In this document: positions 47,875 through 56,748 of the stretch, in pieces | How the letters are laid out: each line of letters starts with the position of its first letter | Position numbering within the stretch: position 1 is the first letter of the stretch | Assembly (NCBI RefSeq): GCF_026153295.1 | Contig: NZ_CP110615.1 | Coordinates: forward strand, 1,178,001 to 1,242,000 | Reading direction: 5' to 3' | Origin: Rhodococcus antarcticus | GTDB taxonomy: Bacteria > Actinomycetota > Actinomycetes > Mycobacteriales > Mycobacteriaceae | Length of the DNA stretch: 64,000 bases | Position numbers and translations under genes: made by a program | The notes under the pieces: generated by a model | Told to the model about the DNA's origin: nothing | Seen by the model: only the letters and a program-made list of their open reading frames with translations | Databases searched by the model: none

Positions 47875-50399
47875 TGACCACCGACGCGAAGCGACCCGAG
47901 GCTGATTCTCCGCCCGGCACGAAGCCGGACCCGGAGCACGACCTGAAGACCCTGTCGATGACCGAGGTGGAGTCCCAGCTCGACAGCTCGCCCGACGGGC
48001 TGACCCAGGCCGAGGCCGCGCAGCGGCTGGAGCGCTACGGGCCGAACGAGATCGTCGACCACAAGACCAACCAGCTGGTGAAGTTCCTGTCCTACTTCTG
48101 GGGCCCGATCCCGTGGATGATCGAGGCTGCGGTGATCCTGTCCGGCGCGGTGGGGCACTGGGCGGACTTCGGAATCATCCTGGTGCTGCTGCTGGCCAAC
48201 GGGGTCGTCGGCTTCACCGAGGAGCGCCAGGCCGGCAACGCCATCGACGCGCTGAAGGCCAAGCTCGCGATCAACGCCCGCGTGCGACGCGACGGGCAGT
48301 GGGTCACGCCCGCTGCCCGTGAGCTGGTGCCCGGTGACGTGATCCGGCTGCGGCTGGGGGACATCGTCCCGGCGGACGCCCGGTTGCTCGACGGCGACGA
48401 GATCGAGGTCGACCAGTCCGCGCTCACCGGGGAGTCCCTTCCCGCGACCTGCAAGGCCGGGGACGCGGTCTACTCCGGCTCGGTCGTCCGCCGGGGCGAG
48501 ATCGGCGCCCTGGTCTACGCCACCGGCACCGACACCTACTTCGGCAAGACCGCCGAGCTCGTGGAGGACGCGCACACGGTCAGCCACTTCCAGAAGGCTG
48601 TCCTGAAGATCGGCAACTACCTCATCGTCCTCGCGGGCGCGTTCGTCGCGGTGATCGTCGTCGTGTCGCTGCTGCGCGGTGACGAGCTCCTGACCACCCT
48701 GCAGTTCGCCCTGGTGCTGACCGTCGCAGCGATCCCGGTCGCGATGCCCACGGTGCTCTCGGTGACCATGGCCGTGGGGGCCCGGCTGCTCGCCACGAAG
48801 CAGGCCGTCGTCAGCAAGCTGGTCGCGATCGAGGAGCTCGCGGGGGTCGACATCCTCTGCGCCGACAAGACCGGCACGCTGACCCAGAACTCCCTGACCC
48901 TCGGCGAGGCGTTCAGCGTCGGCGACACCGCCGCGGCCGACGTGGTCCTCGCCGGCGCCCTGGCCTCCCTAGCCGACAACGACGACCCCATCGACCTCGC
49001 CGTCCTGGGCGGGCTGGGCGACGCCTCCGACCTGCACGGCTACACGGTGACCCACTTCCAACCCTTCGACCCGGTCGGAAAGCGCACCGAGGCAACGGTG
49101 GAGGCCGCGGGCAAGCCCACGTTCAAGGTGACCAAGGGGGCCCCCCAGGTCATCCTCGCCCTGGTCGACGACCAGGACGAGGTCGGCGCGGGCGTCGACG
49201 AGGCCGTCGACGACTTCGCCAGGCGCGGGTACCGCTCGCTGGGCGTGGCCCGGGCCGACGGCGACGGGCCGTGGCACGTGCTCGGCGTCCTGCCGTTGTT
49301 CGACCCGCCCCGGGAGGACGCGAAGACCACCATCGCCACTGCCCGGGAGATGGGCGTCGCGGTCAAGATGGTCACCGGCGACGCGATCGCCATCGCCAAG
49401 GAGACCGCGGCCAAGGTCGGCCTCGGTACCAACGTCCTGGACGCCGCCGGCCTCGGCGACGTGCACAAGACGGAGACCGACGCGGTCGCAGAGTCCATCG
49501 AGACCGCCGACGGGTTCGCCCAGGTCTTCCCCGAGCACAAGTACCACATCGTCGACGTCCTGCAGCAGCGCGGCCACATCGTCGGCATGACCGGCGACGG
49601 CGTCAACGACGCCCCCGCACTGAAGCAGGCCGACTGCGGCATCGCCGTCTCCGGCGCGACCGACGCCGCCCGCGCGGCCGCCGCGATCGTCCTCCTCACC
49701 CCGGGGCTGTCGGTCATCGTCGACGCGGTCAAGGAGAGCCGCAAGATCTTCCAGCGGATGAACAGCTACGCCATCTACCGCATCGCGGAGACGCTGCGGG
49801 TGCTGATCTTCGTCACCCTCACCATCCTTGTGTTCAACTTCTACCCCGTCACCGCCATCATGATCGTGATGCTGGCGCTGCTCAACGACGGCGCCATCCT
49901 CTCGATCGCCTACGACAAGGTGCGCTACCGCAACCAGCCCGAGGCGTGGAACATGCGCCTGGTGCTCGGGATCGCCACGGTGCTGGGCGTCGTCGGGCCG
50001 ATCGCGGCCTTCGGCCTGTTCTACCTGGGCGACCGCGTCTTCGACATCGAGCGTGATCGCCTCCAGACGATGATGTACCTGCTGCTCTCGGTCGCCGGAC
50101 ACCTCACGATCTTCCTCACCCGCACCCGCGGACCGTTCTGGTCCATCCGCCCCGCCCGGGTGCTGGTGCTCGCGGTGGTGGGCACCCAGGTGATCGCCAC
50201 CCTCATCGCCGTCTACGGCCTGTTCATGACCCCGCTGGGCTGGGGGTGGGCCGCCTTCGTGTGGGCCTACGCGCTCGTCTGGGCGCTCGCCAGCGATCGC
50301 ATCAAGCTGTTGGCCTACCGGATACTGGACCCGGCCGAGAACCCCGCCGGCACGGATGTGGAGACGGCGTCGACCGAGCACGTCAGCGCGGGCGGATGA
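47874..50399 (+). CDS. P3A-type proton-pumping P-type ATPase
   Basis: 841 residues of the plasma-membrane H+-ATPase (P3A) group. The phosphorylated Asp is in CADKTGTLTQN (near residue 332), the actuator TGES motif is in SALTGESLPATCK, and the hinge is TGDGVNDAPALKQAD. In helix 6 the ALLNDGAIL segment keeps the Asp which in plant AHA2 is the proton acceptor. It should export protons using ATP. Such pumps are sporadic in bacteria. GTG 47871 is an alternative start. The C-terminal autoinhibitory tail of plant enzymes is absent, so regulation must differ. Overlaps aldolase and the next permease gene. Confidence 0.94.
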   Translation: MTTDAKRPEADSPPGTKPDPEHDLKTLSMTEVESQLDSSPDGLTQAEAAQRLERYGPNEIVDHKTNQLVKFLSYFWGPIPWMIEAAVILSGAVGHWADFGIILVLLLANGVVGFTEERQAGNAIDALKAKLAINARVRRDGQWVTPAARELVPGDVIRLRLGDIVPADARLLDGDEIEVDQSALTGESLPATCKAGDAVYSGSVVRRGEIGALVYATGTDTYFGKTAELVEDAHTVSHFQKAVLKIGNYLIVLAGAFVAVIVVVSLLRGDELLTTLQFALVLTVAAIPVAMPTVLSVTMAVGARLLATKQAVVSKLVAIEELAGVDILCADKTGTLTQNSLTLGEAFSVGDTAAADVVLAGALASLADNDDPIDLAVLGGLGDASDLHGYTVTHFQPFDPVGKRTEATVEAAGKPTFKVTKGAPQVILALVDDQDEVGAGVDEAVDDFARRGYRSLGVARADGDGPWHVLGVLPLFDPPREDAKTTIATAREMGVAVKMVTGDAIAIAKETAAKVGLGTNVLDAAGLGDVHKTETDAVAESIETADGFAQVFPEHKYHIVDVLQQRGHIVGMTGDGVNDAPALKQADCGIAVSGATDAARAAAAIVLLTPGLSVIVDAVKESRKIFQRMNSYAIYRIAETLRVLIFVTLTILVFNFYPVTAIMIVMLALLNDGAILSIAYDKVRYRNQPEAWNMRLVLGIATVLGVVGPIAAFGLFYLGDRVFDIERDRLQTMMYLLLSVAGHLTIFLTRTRGPFWSIRPARVLVLAVVGTQVIATLIAVYGLFMTPLGWGWAAFVWAYALVWALASDRIKLLAYRILDPAENPAGTDVETASTEHVSAGG

Positions 50400-51769
50400 T
50401 GCGACCACGCTTCGGTCCCGGGCTCGGTCCGCGGCGACGGCACGTGTCCGAGACCCCCGAGGACGTGCCGGGCAGCTTGAGCCTGTCGGGAGCGGTGGCG
50501 CTCGGTACCGGGGTCATGATCGGCGCCGGGATCTTCGCGCTCACCGGGCAGACCGCCCGTCTCGCCGGCGACCTGTTCCCGCTCGCGTTCATCGCTGCCG
50601 CTGTGGTCGTCGGGTTCAGCGCGTACTCGTACGTGAAGCTCGCCAACGCCTACCCGTCGTCGGGGGGCATCGTGGTGTTCCTCCGCGAGCAGTACGGACC
50701 CGGCACGACGACCGGGGTGTTCGCGATCCTCATGTACGTCTCGATGGTGATCAGCGAGAGCCTGGTTGCCCGCACGTTCGGCTCGTACGTGCTCCAGATC
50801 GTCGGCCTGCAGCCGGCCGCCTTCTGGGTGCCCGCCCTGGGGGTCGGGCTCCTGGCGGTGGCGTTCCTCGTGATCGTTGCCGGGAACAAGGCAGTCGAAG
50901 CCAGCCAGCGCGCCATGGCTGCGGTCAAGATCCTTGGTCTCGGGTTGTTCGCCATCGCCGGACTCTGGTTCGCCCAGGCCGCCAACTTCACCAACGGAAC
51001 ATCCGCTGCGGGAGTCGATGTCTCTCCCGAGGGGTTCCTGGCCGCGGTCGCCCTGGCCATCCTCGCCTACAAGGGGTTCACCACCATCGCCAACAGTGGT
51101 GGCGAGATCGTCGATCCCCACCGCAACACGGGCCGGGCCATCGTGATCTCGCTGGCCGTCTGCGGCGTGGTCTACCTGGCCATCGCTGCTGCCGTGGCCG
51201 GCAACCTCACCCTCTCCGAGATCGTTGCCGCCGAGAACTTCTCCCTCGCCGAGGCGGCCCGGCCGGCGTTCGGCGCCAGCGGCGTCTGGTTCACCGTGGC
51301 GCTTGCCGTGGTCGCGACGGCATCGGGGGTCATGGCGAGCATGTTCGCCGCCTCCCGCGTGCTGGGCATGCTCACGCGGATGAGACAGGTGCCCCACCGC
51401 CACTTCGGGCTGCCGGGCGCCATTCGCACCCACGCCACCGTCTACACCGTCGTGCTGGCGATGTCCCTGACCGCGTTGTTCGACCTGAGTCGCATCGCCG
51501 CCCTCGGTGCGATCTACTACCTCTTGATGGACATCGCCATCCACTGGGGTCTGCTTCGCCACCTCCGGGCGCGCGTCTCCTTCGCGCCGGCCATCGTCGT
51601 CACAGCCATCGTCCTCGACCTGGTGGTCCTGGGCGCCTTCGTGTGGGTCAAGGCCTCGGTCGACGCCACCACCCTCTACGCCGCCGGCGGCGGCATCATC
51701 CTCATCGTCCTCGGGGAGCGGCTCTTCATGCGCTCGCACACCCGCCAGGACGACACGATGGACATGTGA
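50396..51769 (+). CDS. APC-superfamily amino acid permease (third)
   Basis: 457 residues, about twelve helices, with SLSLSGAVALGTGVMIGAGI as the first-helix signature. Similar proteins are proton-coupled amino-acid transporters of the APC group, often next to genes of acid or low-oxygen response. The start ATGATG overlaps the ATPase stop; a GTG at 50443 nearer to the conserved part is another option. It may use the proton gradient made by the ATPase. Ends the operon, with no clear hairpin found after the stop. Confidence 0.88.
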   Translation: MMRPRFGPGLGPRRRHVSETPEDVPGSLSLSGAVALGTGVMIGAGIFALTGQTARLAGDLFPLAFIAAAVVVGFSAYSYVKLANAYPSSGGIVVFLREQYGPGTTTGVFAILMYVSMVISESLVARTFGSYVLQIVGLQPAAFWVPALGVGLLAVAFLVIVAGNKAVEASQRAMAAVKILGLGLFAIAGLWFAQAANFTNGTSAAGVDVSPEGFLAAVALAILAYKGFTTIANSGGEIVDPHRNTGRAIVISLAVCGVVYLAIAAAVAGNLTLSEIVAAENFSLAEAARPAFGASGVWFTVALAVVATASGVMASMFAASRVLGMLTRMRQVPHRHFGLPGAIRTHATVYTVVLAMSLTALFDLSRIAALGAIYYLLMDIAIHWGLLRHLRARVSFAPAIVVTAIVLDLVVLGAFVWVKASVDATTLYAAGGGIILIVLGERLFMRSHTRQDDTMDM

Positions 51770-51954
51770 GGCAGCGCCGGCACCGCGCGGGCCGGATCAG
51801 CGCACACCTCCAGCCGCGCTGGCTGGCACTGCCCCTGCTGCACGTGGTCGAGAACACCGCCAGCGACACCGACATCCATCACGGCATCGCGCGGCTGGCG
51901 GGGGTGTTCGTCCTTCCCTCGGTGGCTGTCGTGGCCCGAGGCCTGCCGGGCTGG
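51766..51954 (+). other. Coding-like segment coupled to the permease stop
   Basis: A GTG at 51766 overlaps the permease stop (GTGA) and opens a frame beginning RQRRHRAGRISAHLQPRWLA, continuing LPLLHVVENTASDTDIHHGI, whose composition looks like real protein. No family is recognised. The frame has no stop before the opposing kinase gene and runs antisense into it, so if it was a gene its end is lost. It may be a remnant of a fifth operon gene. Confidence 0.3.
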
Positions 51955-53571
51955 TCAGGCGGACGATCCCCGCCCACGTGCCGTTGCCGCGGCGAGCCAC
52001 CCGGCGGCGGCCCCGGTGGTGGTGGCGGCGAGCAGGAGCCAGCCCGGGGAGGGCCGGTCCGGCATCGGCTCCCGTTGCAGCTCAACCGGGTTCGGCGGCC
52101 CGTTCCTCAACCGGCGGGCGAGGTCGGGCAGCAGGTCGCCGAGCAGGTCGGGCAGGTCGAGCGCCAGCTGGAGGTAGTCGAACCGGTGGTGCTCGAGCAC
52201 GTCCTTGAGCTGGGCCACGCTGGGCAGCACCGCGTCGCGGATGTCACCGACGAGCGGTTCCAGCAGCTCGCGGAACGAGCGCTCGGGAACCACCAGCGTG
52301 GTTGTCGCCTCGAGTCCCACCAGGGCGCGGGCGACGAGAACCAGATCGCGCGGGAACACGATCCCGAACCGTGCGCCGAGCCCGAGCTCGCGGACCAGCA
52401 GGCGTGCGATCGACGCGTTGGCCTTTCCCGCGTACCAGTCCTGCACGACGTCGTCGAGCGCGTCGCGAAACGCCTCGGGGTCGGCTCCGGGAGCCCGCGT
52501 GGCGAAGTCGAGGAGCTGGCCTGCGACCGCGTCGAAATCACCCTGCACCAGCGCCCACACCATCAGCGCCAGCTTGCGCCGGTTGCGTGTGTTGAGGCGA
52601 CCGAACATGCCGAAGTCGAGGAAGGCCACCCGGTCGCCGGGCAGGAACAGCAGGTTTCCCGGATGCGGGTCCGCATGGAACAGACCGAGCGTGAACAGCT
52701 GCTCGAGCATGGCCCGTGCACCCGTGTCGAGCAGCCGGTCGACGTCGAGACCCTGCTCGAGAAGGACCGCGGCGGGAGCAGGGGAGACACCCTCGATGAG
52801 CTGCATGGTCAGGACGCGTTCCGTGCTGCGGTCGGAGTCGATCCACGGAATGACGACGTCGTCGCGGCCGGCGAAGTACCTGCCGACCCGCTCGCAGGTG
52901 CGGGCCTCCTGCCGGAAGTCCAGCTCCCGGAGCGTCGTGTCACGGAGCTCGGCGACCATGGCCGAGGGTCGGAAACCCAGGACCTCCGGAGCACGGCGCT
53001 CCAGCCGACGGGCGAGGAACGCGAGGAGCTCGAGATCGTCCCGCATCTGACTGCCCGCCCCGGGACGCTGGATCTTGACCGCGACGCGACGTCCGTCCGG
53101 GAGCGTGGCGCGGTGGACCTGGGCCAGCGACGCTGCCGCGAACGGCTCCGGCTCGAAGTTGGCGAACAGCTCGTCCAACCGTTGGCCGAGCTCGGCCTCG
53201 ACCACCCGCCGGGCCGACTCGGACCCGAACGGCTCGGCGTGGTCCTGCAGCTTCCGCAGGGCCAGCGCGTACTCGGTCGGCACGTAGTCCGGGCGCATCG
53301 CGACGATCTGCCCGATCTTGACGAAGGTCGGGCCCAGGGTTTCCACCACCCGGCGCATCCGGTCCGGCAGCGGCACATCCATCTCGACATGGTGGTGGCA
53401 CTGACGAAGGCGCCCCGTGCACAGCACTCGACACCCGACGTCGACACAAACGCGCAGGCCGAGCGCCGCCACCAGCCAGGAGAACTCGCTCGCCGACAGG
53501 ATCGTGGCGATCTGCGCCGCGCGCCGGAGCTGCCGGAGGACGTGACGTGGGTCTGCAGCGACGGGGTTCAT
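51955..53571 (-). CDS. ABC1/AarF/UbiB-family atypical kinase
   Basis: 538 residues. The family KxGQ motif is GPTFVKIGQIVAMRPDY, the Ala-rich loop AAASLAQVHRATLPDGR replaces a normal nucleotide loop, and VAVKIQRPG, LGLFHADPHPGNLLFL and VAFLDFGMFG are the ATP-binding Lys, catalytic loop and DFG. A C-terminal hydrophobic segment (WLLLAATTTGAAAGWLAAAT) suggests membrane anchoring, as in UbiB. In other organisms these act in quinone biosynthesis or lipid handling; actinobacteria make menaquinone, so the role here is unclear. Opposes the permease operon. Confidence 0.9.
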   Translation of the reverse strand: MNPVAADPRHVLRQLRRAAQIATILSASEFSWLVAALGLRVCVDVGCRVLCTGRLRQCHHHVEMDVPLPDRMRRVVETLGPTFVKIGQIVAMRPDYVPTEYALALRKLQDHAEPFGSESARRVVEAELGQRLDELFANFEPEPFAAASLAQVHRATLPDGRRVAVKIQRPGAGSQMRDDLELLAFLARRLERRAPEVLGFRPSAMVAELRDTTLRELDFRQEARTCERVGRYFAGRDDVVIPWIDSDRSTERVLTMQLIEGVSPAPAAVLLEQGLDVDRLLDTGARAMLEQLFTLGLFHADPHPGNLLFLPGDRVAFLDFGMFGRLNTRNRRKLALMVWALVQGDFDAVAGQLLDFATRAPGADPEAFRDALDDVVQDWYAGKANASIARLLVRELGLGARFGIVFPRDLVLVARALVGLEATTTLVVPERSFRELLEPLVGDIRDAVLPSVAQLKDVLEHHRFDYLQLALDLPDLLGDLLPDLARRLRNGPPNPVELQREPMPDRPSPGWLLLAATTTGAAAGWLAAATARGRGSSA

Positions 53572-54127
53572 CGCTCAGCGCCTCGCTTCGTGACGAGCCA
53601 CGGCTCGGATCCCGGAGGGCAGCTCGACACCTCCGATGCGATGTCCACCACGACCGTGTCGCCGGGCGACGGGACCTCGCGGTGCTCGACGCACGCGGTG
53701 GTGGTTGCCGGCCACCGCGCCGCGGGCCACGCACTCGCGGGGCGTCCCGCCCCGGTTCGGAGGGCCTGGGACTCCGGTGGTCGCGGTCGTGTCCGCGAAG
53801 CTCACCTGTCCCCGCAGCGGCACCCAGCTCGGCGGTGTGCCTCGACCTCCAGCTCCGACGTCGATCGATGCTCGGTCACGAATCCTCCTCGAGTGGTCGG
53901 GCCACGTCCCCCTGAGCCTGTCCGGTTCCGCGGTCAGCTCCTAGGGTCTTCGGGTCCTGCCGGTGTGACCTTCGACCCTGTGTGGATGCGGTCGTAGCGG
54001 GGAGCGTGGGTGCTCTCGGTCGCGAACCCGCACGGTCGGGGTCGGAGGGTCGGAGGCAGCATGGTGACCGTCTCGTCGAGTCCCGTGGCAGCGACGGCGC
54101 TGGGCGCCGAGGTGCGTGTCCCCGGTG
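53572..54127. other. Non-coding or degraded region upstream of kinase gene
   Basis: 556 bp without a supported gene. On the minus strand a coding-like stretch (CVEHREVPSPGDTVVVDIAS, then EVSSCPPGSEPWLVTKRGAE, R and a stop) ends just 1 bp before the kinase ATG but has no start codon, while a 25-codon GTG frame with good composition stops at 53809. The two are in different frames, so a small frameshifted gene is possible. Nothing else was identified. Confidence 0.35.
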
Positions 54128-54289
54128 GTGCGGGCCTGGGGGGACGTGTGCTTGGGCCCCGTGCTCAGCGCACGGCTCGGCGTGCTTGCCTTCCTCGCCC
54201 TCGGCGCCGTCACCCTGACCTACCGGCGCGCCACCCGCCCCGCCGGAGTCCCACCGGTCAGCTCCGCCCGCACCCACGACCGGCCGTGA
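54128..54289 (+). CDS. Possible small membrane protein
   Basis: A 53-residue frame starting GTG 54128 (RAWGDVCLGPVLSARLGVLA, then FLALGAVTLTYRRATRP) has one hydrophobic helix and a basic flank, as in a single-pass protein. There is no ribosome site of note and no family. It lies in a gap with several coding-like fragments, so it may be debris. Low confidence. Confidence 0.2.
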   Translation: MRAWGDVCLGPVLSARLGVLAFLALGAVTLTYRRATRPAGVPPVSSARTHDRP

Positions 54290-54437
54290 CCACTCGACCC
54301 TGGCGAGGACACCGAGCTTCGTCACCCGCACCACGACTGTGCCACCGGGCCCGCTCTCCGCTGCGCCGGGGCGCCGGCGGGCGGCGCAACCAGGTGCGCC
54401 TGCGACAGCCGGCGCTGCACTCCGGGGGTCGCCGCGC

Positions 54438-54839
54438 ATGAGCACGGCTCGCCTGTTCCCACGCCGCAGGTCCGGCGAGGTCGGTCGGCTCTACCTGCTG
54501 CTCACCGCAGGCCTGCTCGGCTGGATCGTGGTGCTGGTGCTACGACTGCCGACCCGTCACGTCGCCCCGCACTACGGGCTGGCGTGGGTGGGGTTCGATG
54601 TGGGCCTGGGCGGGGTGATGCTTGCGACAGGTGTCCTGGCGATGCGTCGTAGTCCCCGGTTGGTGCTCACGGCCGCGGCGACCGCGGCGATGCTGATCAC
54701 CGACGCCTGGTTCGACGTCACCACCTCCGTGGGGTCTGGCCTGGTGGTGGCGCTGGTGCTCGCTGCCGCGGTCGAGCTGCCCCTGGCCGGGCTCTCCCTC
54801 CGGGTTGCCGCGCACGCGCTCGCCCGCCCCGCGGGCTGA
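54438..54839 (+). CDS. Small integral membrane protein (four helices) of unknown function
   Basis: 133 residues with four helices. Characteristic segments are YLLLTAGLLGWIVVLVLRLP, HYGLAWVGFDVGLGGVMLAT and LITDAWFDVTTSVGS. The AWVGFD and DAWFDV motifs recur in a group of actinobacterial membrane proteins without known role. ATG 54438 is used because the frame then starts with MSTARLFPRRR, a positively charged entry to helix 1. A fragment of a paralogue lies at 59929, next to the GH65 gene. Confidence 0.75.
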   Translation: MSTARLFPRRRSGEVGRLYLLLTAGLLGWIVVLVLRLPTRHVAPHYGLAWVGFDVGLGGVMLATGVLAMRRSPRLVLTAAATAAMLITDAWFDVTTSVGSGLVVALVLAAAVELPLAGLSLRVAAHALARPAG

Positions 54840-55118
54840 CGGCACGGTCTCCCGGGAGTGGACCTGCACCCCGAGGATGTGGCGGAAGAACATGTCGACC
54901 ACCACGCAGGCGTCGACGTGGCGTCCCGCGACCGGGGCGCGGGACCACCAGACCCGGACGCCGCGCGGCAGGGTCGGAGGTCCCCCGGGAACCGGCCCTA
55001 CGGCCGTGGGCCCGACCCTGCCGGCACAGCAGGCTCGGGTGAACGCCCCTGCACCCGCACGGGCCCACCCGGAAGGGCCACGTGGCGACGGCGCGTGAAG
55101 GTCGTCAGCTGTCCCGGT

Positions 55119-55222
55119 CCTGCGGGCGGAGGGCTTCGCAGCGGAGAAGGAATCGCGCCATGAACCACAAGACTCATCTGCATCTCGTGGGCGGTCTGGT
55201 GCTCGTCGGTGCAGTGGTGCTG
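55119..55222 (+). repeat. 104-bp near-repeat, copy 1
   Basis: Matches the stretch 63094-63197 base for base except for about a dozen substitutions, with no gap. It covers a leader (CCTGCGGGCGGA), the ribosome site and the first 21 codons (MNHKTH...) of a small membrane protein. Copy 2 carries the intact gene; here it is joined to unrelated sequence. The 279 bp between 54840 and this repeat show no gene. Confidence 0.8.
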
Positions 55223-55522
55223 CCGACCGGTGGTGGGAGCACGTCCGGCCCGGCCGGGGGCGGAACGAGCGCACGTGCGCGCCGACCCCGTCTCGGCACG
55301 GGCACACCCGACGAACTCGAGGATGCGGAGGTCCGGGTGTGGCACCTCTACCTCGCCGGATCCGCGCTGGGCTTCGAGTCCGGCGACCTCCAGGTCCACC
55401 AGAGCCTGGCCGTCCGCTCCGCCGACGGCCACAGCGGAGTGCCGTTGCGACCCGGCTGGGACGCCCGTCCCCTCGCCGCGCCCGCGGCACCCGCGCCGGC
55501 CCGGCTGCAGGCGGCGTCGTGA
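55160..55522 (+). pseudogene. Chimeric ORF: small-membrane-protein 5' end fused to a CFA-synthase-like 3' end
   Basis: 120 codons. Residues 1-21 (MNHKTHLHLVGGLVLVGAVV) equal the start of the protein at 63135. After a Gly/Arg-rich joint, residues 51-105 (EDAEVRVWHLYLAGSALGFE, SGDLQVHQSLAVRSADG, VPLRPGW) match the C-terminal end of cyclopropane-fatty-acid synthase-like methyltransferases; the SAM-binding part is absent. The frame is open throughout, so a hybrid protein could be made, but neither part should work as in its family. The stop overlaps the start of the next gene (GTGA), which suggests the CFA gene once preceded the flavoprotein gene. Confidence 0.7.
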
Positions 55523-56664
55523 ACCCGCGACCGGGCGGCACCTCGGCGCCCGAGGTGTTCGACGTGATCATCGTCGGTGCCGGTCCGGGCGGCTGCGCCG
55601 CGGCGATCAGTGCCCTTCGTCTCCGACCCTCCGCGCGGGTGCTGATCCTGGACCGGGCACCACCGGGCCGGGACAAGGTGTGCGGCGACGGCGTCGGCCC
55701 CGACGCCGTCGCCGAGCTCGCCGGCCTGGGGCTGAAAGATGTTCTCCGGCCTGCTGAGCGGGTGACGAGGTTCCGGCTGGTCGCGCCCTCCGGTGCGGAC
55801 GTGTCCGGCGCACCACCGGATCCCGGCTACGTCGTTCCCCGCGCCGAGCTCGACCACCGGCTGCTGCGCGCCGCCGTCGCCGCGGGCGCGGTCTTCCGCC
55901 AGCACCGGGTGCGCGAGATCGACCAGCACCCCGACCGGGTCGTGGTCGACGGGACCTGCACCGCAACCGTGCTCATCGGCGCGGACGGGGCCAGCTCCAC
56001 GGTGCGCCGCGCCACCGGGCAAGCACCCAACCGGGGCAGGCACATGGCTGTGGCCGTCCGCGGCTACGTCCCCGCACCGGCCGGGTCCGACGAGCTGTAC
56101 CTGCGCTTCGACCCGGTTCAGGGCGGCGGAATGAGCTACGCCTGGGCGTTCCCGACCGCCCGGGCGACGCTCAACGTGGGTTACGGGCAGGCTGGTCCGG
56201 CCACCAGCAGGGCGTGGCTGATGCACCGGGCGACCGAGCTGCTGCCGAGCTTGGCGGTCGGGTCGACACCGATGACCGGGCACCTGCTGCCGCTGTGCAG
56301 CCGCACGCCCCGGGCGGTGACCGGCCGTGTGCTGCTCGTCGGTGACGCGGCCAGCCAGATCAACCCGCTCAGCGGCGAGGGGATCTTCTACGCGCTGGCC
56401 ACCGGCGCGCTCGCCGGAGCGGCCACCGGCGCCAGAGACGCCGGCGCGCACCACGCGCGGGCGCTGCAGGCCAGGTTCGGCCGTCACCAGCGTCAGGTGC
56501 GCACGCTGTACCCGCTGCTGGACCGGCGCCGCACCATCGAGACCGCTGTGCGGGCCTGCGGGCGGGATGACCGCGTCTTCGAGCAGGTGCTGTCGGTCGC
56601 GCTCGGCGACGGCACCGTCAGCATCACCGACCTGGCCCGATTCGCCTGGGCCGCCCGGAGATGA
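55519..56664 (+). CDS. Geranylgeranyl reductase-family FAD-dependent oxidoreductase
   Basis: 381 residues. FAD motif DVIIVGAGPGGCAAAISAL near residue 15, the DKVCGDGVGPDAVAEL segment typical of geranylgeranyl reductases, and LLVGDAASQINPLSGEGIFY as the second FAD contact. The family saturates isoprenoid double bonds (menaquinone side chain, archaeal lipids, or others). An N-terminal Pro-rich tail precedes the fold. The start overlaps the CFA-synthase remnant, so lipid modification is a sensible context. Convergent with copA, with a weak hairpin between (GAGCTGG 56671 / CCAGCTC 56710). Confidence 0.87.
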   Translation: MNPRPGGTSAPEVFDVIIVGAGPGGCAAAISALRLRPSARVLILDRAPPGRDKVCGDGVGPDAVAELAGLGLKDVLRPAERVTRFRLVAPSGADVSGAPPDPGYVVPRAELDHRLLRAAVAAGAVFRQHRVREIDQHPDRVVVDGTCTATVLIGADGASSTVRRATGQAPNRGRHMAVAVRGYVPAPAGSDELYLRFDPVQGGGMSYAWAFPTARATLNVGYGQAGPATSRAWLMHRATELLPSLAVGSTPMTGHLLPLCSRTPRAVTGRVLLVGDAASQINPLSGEGIFYALATGALAGAATGARDAGAHHARALQARFGRHQRQVRTLYPLLDRRRTIETAVRACGRDDRVFEQVLSVALGDGTVSITDLARFAWAARR

Positions 56665-56748
56665 CGACGAGAGCTGGCTCCGGCCCAGGTCGTCCGCCCC
56701 CAGGTGGAACCAGCTCCACTGCCCGCGCCCTGCGGGTCACCTCGAACG

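Noticed and set aside
53885-53915. GGGGGACGTGGCCCGAC on the minus strand as another DosR-like box
   Set aside because: The half sites are two bases too close compared with the identical pair at 23274 and 42663.
54986-55002. GGGAACCGGCCCTA as a DosR-like box
   Set aside because: Wrong spacing and a changed left half; kept out of the motif set.
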